Below, piece after piece: positions 29,326 to 39,421 of a stretch of DNA of 64,000 bases. Made by a program: the position numbers and the translations under genes. Source of the stretch: Nitrospiraceae bacterium (GTDB lineage Bacteria; Nitrospirota; Nitrospiria; Nitrospirales; Nitrospiraceae); the NCBI GenBank assembly GCA_035623075.1, contig DASPUC010000003.1, positions 62,001-126,000 of the forward strand, written 5' to 3'. How positions within the stretch are numbered: position 1 is the stretch's first letter; every line of letters starts with the position of its first letter. The notes below the pieces were generated by a model. It was not told where the DNA came from, ran no database searches, and saw nothing but the letters and a program-made list of their open reading frames with translations.

Positions 29326-30489
29326 ATGAAGAATTATAAGAGCATCTCTTACATTGACGAGATAGATCAATTACGCGGAATCGCGATAATCCTCACGCTC
29401 TTAGCGCACGTTGCATTTATGCAAGGGACTCCTTCGAACGTCTATCTCTATGTCATCAATAACATCGCCCAGTTTTGGGGTGGGGTGCATCTGTTTTTCG
29501 TGGTGTCTGGATATGTGATCTCCCGAAGTTTCATGCAAGATTTTGAACAAGACCATGCTCCAACGCGTGCAGACTTTATTAAACAATGGATGCAGTTTTA
29601 TATTCGTCGATTTTTCCGAATCGTTCCGACTGCGATAACTTGGATCGTTACGACTCTTCTCTTAGCACACCTTTTTAATCAAAACGGGAGTTTTGGAACG
29701 CTTCACTCTATACACATACAAGCACTTGCTGCGTCTCTGTTTGTCTACAATGCCTTTATACCTTGGATTGGTGGCGCGGCTTTCGGGGTTTTCTGGTCGC
29801 TTTCTTTCGAAGAGCAGTTCTACATTCTTTTCCCCCTGTTTAGTCGAAACTCCGAGAAGTTCAAACTTCTTGTGTTAGTTGCGGTGATTTTGGTCTTTAC
29901 TCATGTTCATCGGCCAGCCAACCAACATTTAATCATGGTATCGTTCCCACTGGACGCAATCTGTTGGGGGGTGCTGATTGCAATGGCTCAACGAAACGGA
30001 TGGCTAAATCGGTTGGAACCAATTTTTCTCGAAAAGCCGTGGACTCGCCTTGTCAACCTAATGTTTGCGGTCGCGGTCATGATTTTCTCGACGATCCTCT
30101 TGAGGGATTTCACATTCGGTACGAGCGTCCTTGAGCTTTCGGCAGCGTGGCTGGTGACCTGCGCGTCCTTTGACAAGGGATATATTCGCCCTGTTGGAGC
30201 CGCCGGAACTGTATTCAAATCATTCGGGAAAGTATCGTTTTCTCTTTACTGCGCACATATGCCCGCCTTCCTGTTGACGCGAGAAATCCTTATTCCTATC
30301 GGCGGCATGTATCATCTGAGCTCTGAAGTTCTCAATTGGATCGCGCTTCCTATAGCGGCAATACTCTGCACGGTGTTTACCATCCTGTCCGTCAACCTCG
30401 TCGAACGCCCGACTCGTCGCTATGGACGTAGCCTGACCGCAGACGGCTTCAGGGGCCGAGTGCCTGCGTTCAACACCACAGGCAGCTAA
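29326..30489 (+). CDS. Acyltransferase 3 family membrane protein (OafA-like)
   Basis: The 387-residue protein has about ten membrane helices and the family's N-terminal signature: RGIAIILTLLAHVAF near residue 18, with the catalytic His in LLAH, then FFVVSGYVISRSF near 64. Members transfer acetyl or other acyl groups to surface sugars, lipid A or peptidoglycan at the inner membrane. ATG 29326 follows AGAGGGGG with a rather long gap. The coding sequence is clearly richer in A+T than its neighbours and lies alone between spacers, which suggests recent acquisition. The target is unknown. Confidence 0.85.
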   Translation: MKNYKSISYIDEIDQLRGIAIILTLLAHVAFMQGTPSNVYLYVINNIAQFWGGVHLFFVVSGYVISRSFMQDFEQDHAPTRADFIKQWMQFYIRRFFRIVPTAITWIVTTLLLAHLFNQNGSFGTLHSIHIQALAASLFVYNAFIPWIGGAAFGVFWSLSFEEQFYILFPLFSRNSEKFKLLVLVAVILVFTHVHRPANQHLIMVSFPLDAICWGVLIAMAQRNGWLNRLEPIFLEKPWTRLVNLMFAVAVMIFSTILLRDFTFGTSVLELSAAWLVTCASFDKGYIRPVGAAGTVFKSFGKVSFSLYCAHMPAFLLTREILIPIGGMYHLSSEVLNWIALPIAAILCTVFTILSVNLVERPTRRYGRSLTADGFRGRVPAFNTTGS

Positions 30490-30788
30490 GTTATATCCCA
30501 AGTCCAGAAATCTTTAGGCCATTCCGAAGCCATCGATTCGTGTGAAGCGCGTCATACGGACTGAACTCCTGACCTTGAAACACAGCGAATTGACACACGT
30601 AGCACCGGGAAAGGGTGGCAAGTGTGCAAGAAGCTATTGGGAAAAGTTCCGACGAAATTTTGTCATGAAAGCAAGCGGAAACTGACTGAGTCCCTGAAGG
30701 AGTTTCCGAGGGCTTCCGCCCGGGAAAAGTCGAGAGAGTCAATATGATTTGAAGGGTCTGGAAGCGGAAGGGGGATGCAGCTGTGCCT

Positions 30789-32072
<1,284 letters not shown>

Positions 32073-32079
32073 TCAGTAA

Positions 32080-32112
32080 AAGGGGGGCGGATTCTGTAAT
32101 CCGTCCCCCCTT
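32080..32112 (-). terminator. Intrinsic terminator between metK and ahcY
   Basis: On the minus strand a 14-base stem with one bulged base (32098-32112 with 32080-32093, loop ACAG) is followed by TTTT. It would end the metK transcript, so ahcY would need its own promoter or read-through. Confidence 0.8.
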
Positions 32113-32137
32113 GCGTGTGCCTGTGGGAGCGTCTGGC

Positions 32138-33286
32138 TTAGAGCCCTGCGTCCTTGCGCAGGATCTTGGCCTTGTCGATTTTTTCCCAGGTGAACTCCGG
32201 TTCGTTCCGGCCGAAGTGCCCGTAGGCGGCGGTCTTCTTGAAGATCGGCCGGCGGAGCTTAAGGTGATCGATGATTCCGCGAGGGGTCATCGGGAAATAT
32301 TTTCGCACCAGCTTGTCGAGATTTTCGACGGAGACCTTCTCGGTGTTTTTCGTATCAACGAGTACGGAGACCGGATCAGCCACGCCGATCGCATAGGCCA
32401 GCTGCACTTCGCATTTGTCGGCGAGGCCGGCCGCCACAATGTTCTTTGCGATATAGCGGGCCATGTATGACGCCGAGCGGTCCACCTTTGTGGGGTCCTT
32501 ACCGGAGAAGGCCCCGCCACCATGGCTGCCGTGACCGCCGTAGGTATCGACGATGATCTTACGGCCGGTCAGCCCTGTATCGCCCATTGGTCCACCCACC
32601 ACGAAACGACCGGTGGGGTTGATATGGTGCTTGACACCGGTTGGGTCATAGAGACCCTTGGGCATGACTGGCTTGATGACCTTTTCCATGATTTCGCGTT
32701 CGATCTGCTTAGTGGTGACATCGGGACTGTGTTGAGTGGAGACGACGATGGTGTCGATGCGGAGTGGTTTGCCGTTCTTATACTCGACGGTGACCTGTGA
32801 TTTTCCGTCCGGGCGGACCCAGTCGAGGATCTTCTTCTTCCGCACTTCGGCGAGACGCCGGGTCAACCGGTGTGCCAGAACGATCGGCATCGGCATCAAC
32901 TCATCGGTTTCATTCGTCGCGTAACCGAACATGAGCCCTTGATCGCCGGCCCCGCCGGAATCCACTCCCATGGCGATGTCGCTTGATTGCTGATGGATGG
33001 CAGTAAGGACAGAGCAGGTGTGGTAATCAAACCCCCACGACGCGTCGGTGTAGCCGACGTCCTTGATCACATCCCGGATAATGTCGGGGATTTCCACATA
33101 GGCTTTCGTGGAGATTTCGCCGGCCACAAATGCGATGCCGGTTGTTAGGATGGTTTCGCAGGCTACGCGCGAGTACTTGTCTTGCGCGATGATCGCATCG
33201 AGAATCCCATCGGAGATCTGGTCCGCGATCTTATCGGGATGCCCTTCCGTCACAGATTCTGATGTAAACAGGTAGTTGTGTCTCAT
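32138..33286 (-). CDS. metK: S-adenosylmethionine synthetase
   Basis: This 382-residue enzyme makes S-adenosylmethionine from ATP and methionine. Characteristic segments are [18 protein letters not shown] near residue 8, [13 protein letters not shown] near 117, the [19 protein letters not shown] segment near 259, and [11 protein letters not shown] just before it. GAAGGAG lies five bases before ATG 33286. The HGSHGG variant replaces the common GGxxPHGGG wording but keeps the glycine-rich loop. It supplies SAM for the many methyltransferase and radical-SAM proteins of the cell, including HpnH here. Confidence 0.96.
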   Translation of the reverse strand: MRHNYLFTSESVTEGHPDKIADQISDGILDAIIAQDKYSRVACETILTTGIAFVAGEISTKAYVEIPDIIRDVIKDVGYTDASWGFDYHTCSVLTAIHQQSSDIAMGVDSGGAGDQGLMFGYATNETDELMPMPIVLAHRLTRRLAEVRKKKILDWVRPDGKSQVTVEYKNGKPLRIDTIVVSTQHSPDVTTKQIEREIMEKVIKPVMPKGLYDPTGVKHHINPTGRFVVGGPMGDTGLTGRKIIVDTYGGHGSHGGGAFSGKDPTKVDRSASYMARYIAKNIVAAGLADKCEVQLAYAIGVADPVSVLVDTKNTEKVSVENLDKLVRKYFPMTPRGIIDHLKLRRPIFKKTAAYGHFGRNEPEFTWEKIDKAKILRKDAGL

Positions 33287-33336
33287 TACGCTCCTTCGAA
33301 GGTTCTGGTATACGAAAACGCGACTAATCTCCCGCG

Positions 33337-33366
33337 ATACTAGTATGACTGCCCTCCATTTGTCTA
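33337..33366 (-). promoter_or_regulatory. Promoter candidate of metK
   Basis: On the minus strand TAGACA (33361-33366) is followed 18 bases later by TAGTAT (33337-33342), about 50 bases before the metK start. No SAM-riboswitch pattern was recognised in the short leader. Confidence 0.5.
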
Positions 33367-33413
33367 TTCTTACTTCCGAGGGGAATTGATCCGAGATGTC
33401 TCATCCAGTTTGC

Positions 33414-33443
33414 TTGACACCTCTTTCCCAGCGCTTGTAGAAT
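33414..33443 (+). promoter_or_regulatory. Promoter of the cytochrome c biogenesis genes
   Basis: TTGACA (33414-33419) is followed 18 bases later by TAGAAT (33438-33443). The resB start lies about 180 bases downstream, so there is a leader of unknown purpose. Together with the divergent metK promoter it accounts for the 33287-33624 spacer. Confidence 0.65.
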
Positions 33444-33624
33444 TACTGGATTTCTGCGGACTTAACGAAGCCAGCCCGCACCGCGTCCGTGCTATTGAAT
33501 GTGAACAGGGTCTCGCCTTCCGGGCAGGGACAATCCCTTAAGATCCGAAGCAAGGAATTCCTACGATACGAATGGAAAGCCAGGGCTTGTGTCAGGTGAG
33601 CAGGGGAGGGAGTGGTACGCAATC

Positions 33625-35058
33625 ATGAACGGCCAGCCGGACGCGCTTCCTCAGAAGGATACCCCTCGGTCTTCCAGCCCCGGCTTGGGATGGGATGAGT
33701 TCTCGCGGGAACTGGTCGAGTTCTTCGCCTCGATCAAGCTGGCGATGTTTCTCTTCCTCTTTTTGGCGGCCACGGCGACGATTGGCACGGTTATCCAGCA
33801 GGGCGAACGACCGGAAACCTACATTCAGGAATATGGAGAGAACGCCTATCGCTGGTTTCTTCGATTGGGACTGATCGACGTCTATCACACCTGGTGGTTT
33901 ACCAGCATCCTCGGGCTCCTCTGTGTTAATTCCTTGACCTGTTTCTATAAGCGCTTTCCCGCCGTCTGGCGATCCATGCGGCAGGACAAAGTCAGTGTCT
34001 CGCTCGCCTTCATTAAGGGGATGAAGCAACAGGCAGAGGTGTCAGTCGATGCGAGCAAAGAAACGGTGGCGGAGAAGCTCGTGCAGCATTTGATCGAGAA
34101 GGGCTATCGCGTGCTCGCGAAAAACGAACCAGGCGAGGTGACGGTCTATGCGACAAAGGGCGTCCTTGGTCGCGTGGGAGCCCACATGGCTCACCTAAGT
34201 GCGACGGTCATTGTGCTCGGCGGGTTGATCGGCAGCTATTACGGGTTTCAGGAGTTCGGCGTCTGCCTGGAAGGGCAGACCTATCACATCCCGCGCGGCA
34301 ATTTTGATTTGAAGATCGATAAGTTTTGGATCGATTATCATGAGAACGGTTCGGTGAAATCGTATAACAGCACACTGACGGTTCTTGAGGGAGGGCAATC
34401 GGTCCTTACGAAGACAATTACCGTCAACGACCCCCTGGTTTATAAAAATATCTGGTTTTACCAGTCGAGCTATGGCGACGCATGGGACCAGATCGAAGTC
34501 GCGCGGATCAATATCAAGGACAAACAGACTGACAAGGTGATCAAAACGGTTGATTTGGAGTGGCAGAAGGAGCAGGCGCTCGCCGATCTCAAGTTGAAGC
34601 TGTCGATCACGGACTTCGTGGCGGACTTTGCCTTCAATTCAACGGAAAAGAAGGTCTTCTCAAAGACGGTGGAACATGCGAACCCCGCCATCAGACTCGC
34701 GGTCAACGAACGTGAGACTGTTCAGGCCACGCCGTGGATTTTTTATCAATTCCCTGATCTCTTTGAGGTCAAAGATTCAAAATATCAGTTCGAACTGGTG
34801 GGGTATAAGCCAAAGAAGTATACCGGCCTCCAGATCGCGAAGAATCCTGGGATCAATATTGTGTGGACCGGGTCGACCATGATCGTCGTCGGGATCACCC
34901 TGTCTTCCTTTATCTATCATCGGCGCCTTTGGGCAAAGATCGTACCGGATGGCAGGGGTGTCGCGGTCTATCTCGGTGGGACCTCTCATAAGAGCCAGAT
35001 CGATTTTCAGAAAGAATTCCGGAAGTTGACCGACAGGATTCGGACGTTTTCGGCTTGA
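33625..35058 (+). CDS. resB: Cytochrome c biogenesis protein ResB (Ccs1)
   Basis: ResB and CcsA/ResC together carry heme across the inner membrane and attach it to apocytochromes c (System II). The 477-residue protein has the ResB pattern: two N-terminal helices (FFASIKLAMFLFLFLAATATIGTVIQQ near residue 33), a third near 195, a long periplasmic domain, and a final helix near 430. GTG 33589 would add 12 residues; ATG 33625 is chosen because AGGGGAGGG lies upstream, though the spacing (about 12) is long. ccsA follows 83 bases downstream, as is usual. Confidence 0.9.
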   Translation: MNGQPDALPQKDTPRSSSPGLGWDEFSRELVEFFASIKLAMFLFLFLAATATIGTVIQQGERPETYIQEYGENAYRWFLRLGLIDVYHTWWFTSILGLLCVNSLTCFYKRFPAVWRSMRQDKVSVSLAFIKGMKQQAEVSVDASKETVAEKLVQHLIEKGYRVLAKNEPGEVTVYATKGVLGRVGAHMAHLSATVIVLGGLIGSYYGFQEFGVCLEGQTYHIPRGNFDLKIDKFWIDYHENGSVKSYNSTLTVLEGGQSVLTKTITVNDPLVYKNIWFYQSSYGDAWDQIEVARINIKDKQTDKVIKTVDLEWQKEQALADLKLKLSITDFVADFAFNSTEKKVFSKTVEHANPAIRLAVNERETVQATPWIFYQFPDLFEVKDSKYQFELVGYKPKKYTGLQIAKNPGINIVWTGSTMIVVGITLSSFIYHRRLWAKIVPDGRGVAVYLGGTSHKSQIDFQKEFRKLTDRIRTFSA

Positions 35059-35141
35059 AGACATATGGTGGTCAAACTACCCCTTTCTTGGGTATGATTA
35101 AACACTAGCGTACTTGCCTGATTCCATCGACGGAGGACCTT

Positions 35142-36056
35142 ATGATGCGGTCTCTCTTCTTATTCGACATGACCTTCTGGCTTTATCTCGCCGCTCTGAC
35201 TCTCTATATCGCCTATCTCTTCGCGCGACGTCCCGCAATGACGTTTGCCCCGGCCGGTCATCCGACTGAGAATTTCGATGAGCGCGATGGGGCTTGGGCG
35301 ACGCAACTGGGACAGGTCGCGACGCTGATTACGGTGTTTGGGTGGATCGTGAATACGGCGGCTTTGTTCACCCGCGCTTTTGAACGTCTCCAACACTCAG
35401 GGACCTTCGCGCCCTGGTCGAATCAATTCGAAGCCATGGCCTATGTCTCCTGGGCAATTATTCTCGGGTATGTGCTGCTTGAGTTGCGATACAAGATCAA
35501 GGCCATCGGAGCGTTCGTGGTGGGTATCGGGTTCATCGCGATGGGAGCCGCGTCTCTCCTCCCCTATCGGTACCAGACGGCCGAACCGCTTGTGCCGGCC
35601 CTGAACAGCTACTGGATTTATATTCACGTGTCCGTAACCCTGACCAGTTATGCGGCTTTTGCCATGGCCGGTGGTCTGGGCCTGATGTATCTGTTCAAAG
35701 AGCGGGCGGAACAGCGGGGGAGCCGGTCACGGTTCTTTGCTTCGTTCCCGGACCTCGAGACGATCGATGAATTGGGGTACAAAGCCATCATGATCGGCTT
35801 TCCGCTTCTCGCCTTCGGCATTATCCTCGGCGCGATGTGGGCGAACTATGCCTGGGGTGGCTATTGGAGTTGGGATCCGAAGGAGACCTGGTCGTTGATT
35901 GTGTGGTTGATTTACGGGGCCTACATCCATGCACGCATGACGCGTGGGTGGGAAGGCCGCCGAGCGGCGATCTACGCGGTCTTCGGGTTCTTGATGGTCA
36001 TCTTCTGTTTCTGGGGTGTGAACTTTTTGTTGTCGGGCCTCCACGCCTACGCCTAG
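35142..36056 (+). CDS. ccsA: Cytochrome c biogenesis protein CcsA/ResC
   Basis: The 304-residue protein has about eight membrane helices and the heme-handling tryptophan-rich motif WGGYWSWDPKETW near residue 240, flanked by His residues in other loops. It is the heme-export partner of ResB. ATG 35142 (or the adjacent ATG 35145) follows GGAGGA. It belongs to the resB-ccsA-tlpA-tlpA-ccdA set, although a repeat element of about 165 bases separates it from the thioredoxin genes. Confidence 0.92.
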   Translation: MMRSLFLFDMTFWLYLAALTLYIAYLFARRPAMTFAPAGHPTENFDERDGAWATQLGQVATLITVFGWIVNTAALFTRAFERLQHSGTFAPWSNQFEAMAYVSWAIILGYVLLELRYKIKAIGAFVVGIGFIAMGAASLLPYRYQTAEPLVPALNSYWIYIHVSVTLTSYAAFAMAGGLGLMYLFKERAEQRGSRSRFFASFPDLETIDELGYKAIMIGFPLLAFGIILGAMWANYAWGGYWSWDPKETWSLIVWLIYGAYIHARMTRGWEGRRAAIYAVFGFLMVIFCFWGVNFLLSGLHAYA

Positions 36057-36060
36057 CCGT

Positions 36061-36225
36061 AGGATGCTGAAAATGGCTACCAACTTCGTTCTTGGTCGCT
36101 CGCTCCCCTCAACGTACTAACGACTGTACGCCTCGGGGCCCTCGCTTGCTGCGGCCTTGCACGGTGGACGGCGCGTCTCGGCGCGCCGGGGTGAGGGGGT
36201 GAGAAGGCGACATTCTGAACATCCT
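36061..36225. repeat. 165-base dispersed repeat with terminal inverted repeats
   Basis: The element begins AGGATGCTGAAAATG and ends with the imperfect reverse complement CATTCTGAACATCCT. It encodes nothing. Inside are GTAC-flanked and GGCGCG-rich palindromes. A shorter related fragment is at 5031-5063. It looks like a non-autonomous, MITE-like intergenic repeat. Confidence 0.6.
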
Positions 36226-36250
36226 TATAAACGGTTGGAAAGGAACAATC

Positions 36251-36862
36251 TTGTCGGAAATTTCGATCCCTAGCTCATCTCATCCTGCATCTCGAACAGG
36301 CGGCTCACGCCTCCTCATCTTGTTGGCAGGGGTGCTCATTCTCAGCGCTGTGTTTGGCATTGTGTGGATGCAGAGTGCCAAGTACGAACCATTGGTCGTA
36401 GGCAAGCAGGCGCCGGACTTCGCCTTATCGGATCTCAATGACAAGCCCTACCGACTCTCTGACTTTCGTGGCAAGGTGGTATTCCTCAATTTCTGGGCCA
36501 CTTGGTGTAAGCCCTGCCGCGAGGAAATGCCGTCAATGGAAGTGCTCTATAAGAACTTTGAGAAAGACGGATTGGTAGTCTTGGCGGTGAGTATTGACCG
36601 TGTCACGACGACGAAGGATATCCCGCCCTTCGTCAAAGGCATGAACCTGACGTTTCCGGTGTTGATCGATTCGTGGGGGCAAACTGATAAGCCCTATAAG
36701 CGGATGGGTGTGCCTGAGACATTCATCATCGACCAAGAGGGCGTCATCCGAGAGATTGTGATAGGACCACGGGATTGGACACGGTTGGATAGCCTCCCGG
36801 TGATTACGAAGTTGCTCAACGTGACACCCAAGACGGTCGATGCAGGCCGTCAAACGATGTAA
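36251..36862 (+). CDS. Membrane-anchored TlpA/ResA thioredoxin
   Basis: The 203-residue protein has one N-terminal membrane helix (about residues 22-42) and a periplasmic thioredoxin domain with WATWCKPCREE, active-site Cys pair C-K-P-C near residue 88. ResA-type proteins reduce the CXXCH cysteines of apocytochromes so that heme can be attached, which fits the neighbours resB, ccsA and ccdA. The start is TTG 36251 with AAGGAA eight bases upstream; no ATG gives the full membrane anchor. Confidence 0.9.
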   Translation: MSEISIPSSSHPASRTGGSRLLILLAGVLILSAVFGIVWMQSAKYEPLVVGKQAPDFALSDLNDKPYRLSDFRGKVVFLNFWATWCKPCREEMPSMEVLYKNFEKDGLVVLAVSIDRVTTTKDIPPFVKGMNLTFPVLIDSWGQTDKPYKRMGVPETFIIDQEGVIREIVIGPRDWTRLDSLPVITKLLNVTPKTVDAGRQTM

Positions 36863-36873
36863 GCGAGGAACGG

Positions 36874-37425
36874 ATGACCCGACTGGGGTTGATCGGGGGT
36901 GCTCTGACCCTCGTGGCGATTCTGCCTGGAGAATATGGGACGTCGTTCTTCGTCGACAGGGGCGTGGCTTCTAAGGTTGCGTCTCGTGGCCTCGTCAAGC
37001 CAGGCGACACCGCGCCGAATTTTCAGTTGCGGGACCTCGATGGAAAAGCCGTCTCGTTGTCGGATTTTCTAGGGAAAGTCGTTCTCGTGAATTTTTGGGC
37101 GACATGGTGCGGACCCTGCCGTGTCGAAATGCCGGCCATGGAGCAGCTCTACCGCACTTTTCCCCGAAAGGACTTTGAAATTCTTGCCGTATCCACAGAT
37201 CCGCAAGGAGCTGCCGTGACCCGTCCGTTTCAGCGGGAAATCGGTCTGACGTTTCCGATTCTGCATGATGCCGACTATCGGGTGGGGTTGACCTATGGTG
37301 CGCGCACCTTGCCGATGTCGTTCATGGTGGACCGCAACGGAGTTGTCCGACAACAGATTTTTGGAGCACGTGACTGGAGTGCCCCGGAAGCCCACCAGTT
37401 GATTCAAGTGCTGATGAAGTCGTAA
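36874..37425 (+). CDS. Second TlpA/ResA-like thioredoxin
   Basis: The 183-residue protein has an N-terminal signal or anchor (GLIGGALTLVAILPG) and a thioredoxin fold with WATWCGPCRVE near residue 80. The active site is CGPC, as in general thioredoxins, rather than CKPC in the upstream paralogue. The two genes are 11 bases apart and clearly related, so they probably arose by duplication and may have divided the roles of apocytochrome reduction and general disulfide reduction. ccdA begins 4 bases downstream. Confidence 0.9.
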   Translation: MTRLGLIGGALTLVAILPGEYGTSFFVDRGVASKVASRGLVKPGDTAPNFQLRDLDGKAVSLSDFLGKVVLVNFWATWCGPCRVEMPAMEQLYRTFPRKDFEILAVSTDPQGAAVTRPFQREIGLTFPILHDADYRVGLTYGARTLPMSFMVDRNGVVRQQIFGARDWSAPEAHQLIQVLMKS

Positions 37426-37429
37426 GAGC

Positions 37430-38176
37430 ATGACGCAGTCCCTTCCACAGATCTCCGTGATCGCTGCATTCTCCGCGGGCTTGCTTTCATTCATCTCGCC
37501 CTGCGTGCTGCCGCTGGTCCCCTCGTACATCTCATACATTACCGGCTTGTCCGTGGAACAACTGACGGATGCCACAGAGCGATCCAAATTCAAGAAAGCC
37601 ATCATCGCCAACGCCCTCTTATTCATCGCCGGATTCTCCGCCGTCTTTATTATGTTCGGTGCCTCTGCGAGTTTCCTCGGGCAGCTGTTGATTACCTACC
37701 AAGACCACGTCAGACGGATCGGAGGGGTGTTGATCGTCGTCTTCGGTCTGTATCTATTGGGCATCCTGAATCTGAATTTTTTGAAAATGGAGCATCGGTA
37801 TCAATTCAGAAATCGTCCGACCGGTTACCTTGGATCATTTCTCATCGGCGTTGCGTTTGCTGCGGGCTGGACGCCTTGCGTCGGTCCCGTCCTCGGAACC
37901 ATTTTGCTCTATGCTAGCACGACCGATTCGCTGACGAGCGGCGTCACGCTGCTGACGGCGTACTCGGTCGGCTTGGGTTTACCACTCTTCGTGACGGCGT
38001 TAGGAGTGGATCGTTTCCTGGTCTATTTCAAACAAGCACGGGCCTACCTGTGGGGCGTCTCGACAGTGAGCGGGGTCTTGTTGGTTATCGTGGGCGTGAT
38101 GATCTATGCCAACACGTTGACGATGATTACCGGTTTTCTAGAGCGGTATGGCATCGGTTGGTATCTCGGGCAGTAA
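37430..38176 (+). CDS. ccdA: CcdA/DsbD-type transmembrane thiol-electron carrier
   Basis: The 248-residue protein has six membrane helices and the two conserved cysteine segments SPCVLPLVPSY near residue 24 and TPCVGPVLG near 147. It carries electrons from cytosolic thioredoxin across the membrane to periplasmic thioredoxins such as the two encoded just upstream. ATG 37430 is 4 bases after the previous stop, indicating one transcript. Length matches CcdA rather than full DsbD. Confidence 0.94.
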   Translation: MTQSLPQISVIAAFSAGLLSFISPCVLPLVPSYISYITGLSVEQLTDATERSKFKKAIIANALLFIAGFSAVFIMFGASASFLGQLLITYQDHVRRIGGVLIVVFGLYLLGILNLNFLKMEHRYQFRNRPTGYLGSFLIGVAFAAGWTPCVGPVLGTILLYASTTDSLTSGVTLLTAYSVGLGLPLFVTALGVDRFLVYFKQARAYLWGVSTVSGVLLVIVGVMIYANTLTMITGFLERYGIGWYLGQ

Positions 38177-38327
38177 ACAGCGGTCAGTCATCAGCGATTA
38201 GCTTCCCGCTCTTGAATCTCGTCTTCGCGCCAGGTTCCGCAAACCTCCTCTTTCCACCTCAGTCCACAGTCCTCAGCCTTGGTGGAGAATCTCGTTGCTG
38301 ATTGCTGACAGCGTCTTCGCTGTAAAC
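38177..38327. repeat. CAGC/GCTGA-type repeats between converging genes
   Basis: Two short elements, GGTCAGTCATCAGCGATTAG near 38186 and TTGCTGATTGCTGACAGCG near 38294, face each other with an imperfect inverted relation. They match the spacer repeats of the rTCA operon. No T-rich terminator is obvious. Confidence 0.45.
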
Positions 38328-39263
38328 CTAGCACCAGGCGCCGAGGCGGCACGTCACGAACGACGGTATAAGGACGTTGGCGGAAGGGATTCCTAGTGAA
38401 CCGTGTGCGGTCGGAGGAGCGAAGCCGGACGGGGAGCTGATATGGGAATCTGGCTCGGTCGCGATAGAGGGAGGCCCAGATGGGCCGGAATCGGATTTCT
38501 TAGCGAGCAGCGTGGGAGAATTCACGTTTCCGATCTTGGCCAACAACCGTCGGGCTTCACCTTCATGCTTGTTGTTGGGATATTTTTCGGCCAACAGTAT
38601 CAGGTTTTCGCTGGCCCAGTCCTCGGCTCCCAGATCGTGATAGCTCAAGGCTAGAAAATAGAGGGCCTCCGGCGCAACCGACTTATCCGGGTAGAGTTTT
38701 ATAATTTGCTCAAATCGGTGAGCTGCAGCCAGGTATGAGGCACGTCGATAATAAAATTGCCCGACAACGAGATGGGTCTGTGCTAAAAGGTCGTGGCATT
38801 CCTGAATTTTCTCGACGGCTTGAGTTTCATAGCGGTTCCCCGGGTATTCCTTTCGCAGTCGCTCAAATGCCTCGATTGCCTTTTGAATCGGTTCGGGGTC
38901 TCGATGGATTCCCTTGGCTCGCTTCATCTGGCTTTCTCCGATTCGGAAAGCCGCATATGGGGCGAGCATATGGGTACGGTGGAGCTCCAGAAAATGGTTA
39001 TACTCGACGATTGCTTCCCCATATTCTTCCTTATCGAAGAAGGCTTCGCCCCGTTTCATGATCACGTTGGGGTCGTAGTTCTTTTCAATCGTGTCTCCCA
39101 CAAAGATCTGCTCATCGGTCCCAGTAAGGGCTTTCTTTGAAGAATCTTGGTTTTTGGGCGTAGTGGAACAGGCAGTCAGTAAGCAGCAGACCACCAGACA
39201 GCCGATCGCTCGGAGGTCAATTGCAGCTCGTTTTCGCGGTTTTAGCTGAAGTAAAACTGTCAT
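38328..39263 (-). CDS. bamD: Outer-membrane assembly lipoprotein BamD
   Basis: The 311-residue product has a lipoprotein signal ending LLTAC (Cys32). Then come TPR-like helices (GEAFFDKEEYGEAIVEYNHF near residue 74, PEALYFLALSYHDLGAEDWA near 196) typical of BamD, which with BamA folds beta-barrel proteins into the outer membrane. The C-terminal ~70 residues are Ser/Pro-rich and probably disordered, longer than in E. coli BamD. ATG 39263 is the first Met before the signal sequence. The spacer in front carries another TGTCACTGTGTCAG-type repeat (39262-39295). Confidence 0.87.
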   Translation of the reverse strand: MTVLLQLKPRKRAAIDLRAIGCLVVCCLLTACSTTPKNQDSSKKALTGTDEQIFVGDTIEKNYDPNVIMKRGEAFFDKEEYGEAIVEYNHFLELHRTHMLAPYAAFRIGESQMKRAKGIHRDPEPIQKAIEAFERLRKEYPGNRYETQAVEKIQECHDLLAQTHLVVGQFYYRRASYLAAAHRFEQIIKLYPDKSVAPEALYFLALSYHDLGAEDWASENLILLAEKYPNNKHEGEARRLLAKIGNVNSPTLLAKKSDSGPSGPPSIATEPDSHISSPSGFAPPTAHGSLGIPSANVLIPSFVTCRLGAWC

Positions 39264-39421
39264 GTCACTGTGTCAGCCTGTCACTGTGTCGGTTTGTATC
39301 AGGCTTGCGCGTAAAATGCAATGAAACTGGCACTTGGTTGACCCCTTTCTCACTGAGACCTATAATCCCGCCCGCACAGGGGGCCGGCTAGTCTCCTAAA
39401 GGAGGGGGCAACCCCAAGAAA

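Noticed and set aside
33287-33336. SAM riboswitch in the metK leader
   Set aside because: The leader is about 50 bases long and lacks the multi-helix core; a normal promoter is present instead.
39380-39421. A riboswitch-like leader before fabH (GGGGGCAACCCC hairpin)
   Set aside because: Only one tiny hairpin is visible and the pattern does not match c-di-GMP, ZTP or other riboswitches that I know.
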